NCBI GenBank assembly: GCA_030674185.1
Contig: JAPXFY010000026.1
Location: forward strand, 37,299,709-37,363,708
DNA from: Monoplex corrugatus
Lineage: Eukaryota > Mollusca > Gastropoda > Littorinimorpha > Ranellidae
Length of the DNA stretch: 64,000 nucleotides
Direction of reading: 5' to 3'
The notes beneath the pieces were generated by a model, which saw only the letters and a list, made by a program, of their open reading frames with translations, was not told where the DNA came from and did no database searches. Every line of letters begins with the position of its first letter. The stretch's first letter is position 1. Both the position numbers and the translations under genes were made by a program. Below, piece after piece: positions 63,758 to 64,000 of the stretch.

Positions 63758-64000
63758 TGCCCTTTGGGCCCCCGTCTCATTGGGTCCCCGTCTCATTGGG
63801 CCCCCGTCTCATTGGGCCCCCACACTTTTCTGTAGTAATAAGAAAACGTGTCATTGGGCCCCGTCTCTTTGGGCCCCGTCCCTTTGAGCCCCCATCTCTT
63901 TGAGCCCCCGTATCATTGGGTCCCCGTCTCATTGGGCCCCCGTCTCATTGGGCCCCGTCTCATTGGGCCCCCACACTTTTCTGTAGTAATAAAGAAAACG
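63758..64000. repeat. GGGCCCCCGTCTCATT tandem repeat with higher-order unit
   Basis: A ~16-17-bp unit repeats to the end of the window. A longer block (CCCCACACTTTTCTGTAGTA, then ATAAGAAAACG) occurs twice at ~160-bp spacing (63818 and 63969), so the array has a higher-order repeat and continues beyond the window. Confidence 0.9.

Overview
This window looks like nuclear DNA from a marine gastropod or related mollusc. The basis is indirect. There are no operons or bacterial genes. The sequence is AT-rich and full of microsatellites. It is built almost entirely from animal-type transposable elements: Jockey- and CR1-like LINEs, Ty3/gypsy LTR elements, a PIF/Harbinger transposon and tRNA-derived SINEs of a kind I associate with gastropod genomes. 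No complete host gene could be supported. The best host candidates are one short possible first exon near 31.0 kb and a threonine-rich minisatellite that might be a mucin-type exon near 5.4-6.4 kb.

Layout. 0-6.5 kb: a dispersed repeat (called R here), a nearly full-length but frameshifted LINE (1.1-5.2 kb) and a 30-bp minisatellite. 6.5-17.7 kb: microsatellites, 60-bp, 57-bp and ~61-bp tandem repeats, a second R copy, a SINE and five decayed LINE fragments. 17.8-30.3 kb: Jockey-type LINE copies, a LINE with ORF1 esterase-like and endonuclease remnants, a CR1-like LINE 3' end, and three broken Ty3 gag or gag-pol regions. 30.3-34.4 kb: the least transposon-like stretch. 34.4-43.5 kb: a large Ty3/gypsy element with a ~1.9-kb 5' LTR, a tRNA-Lys-type primer site, gag, pol and integrase, close to intact but with two frame breaks and a catalytic-site substitution. 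44.1-48.6 kb: a complete, apparently young PIF/Harbinger transposon with ~281-bp inverted repeats and two intact convergent genes. 48.6-53.9 kb: two further Ty3-type remnants. 53.8-58.7 kb: the most striking locus, an intact CRESS-DNA-virus-type Rep gene in a 2.34-kb insert flanked by 1.1-kb direct repeats of host transposon DNA that are about 99.6% identical. 58.7-64 kb: LINE, Ty3 and R fragments and a terminal tandem repeat.

How parts relate. The Harbinger MADF-domain protein and DDE transposase would act together on the long inverted repeats. In the large Ty3 element, a G_GGA_AAC slippery heptamer sits exactly where gag passes to pol. The Jockey-type LINE family and the R repeats share a 3' tail motif, which suggests that R is mobilised by LINE machinery. 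The Rep insert has the arrangement expected if a ~3.4-kb circle carrying 1.1 kb of host sequence recombined into the matching host locus; this is an inference and needs testing.
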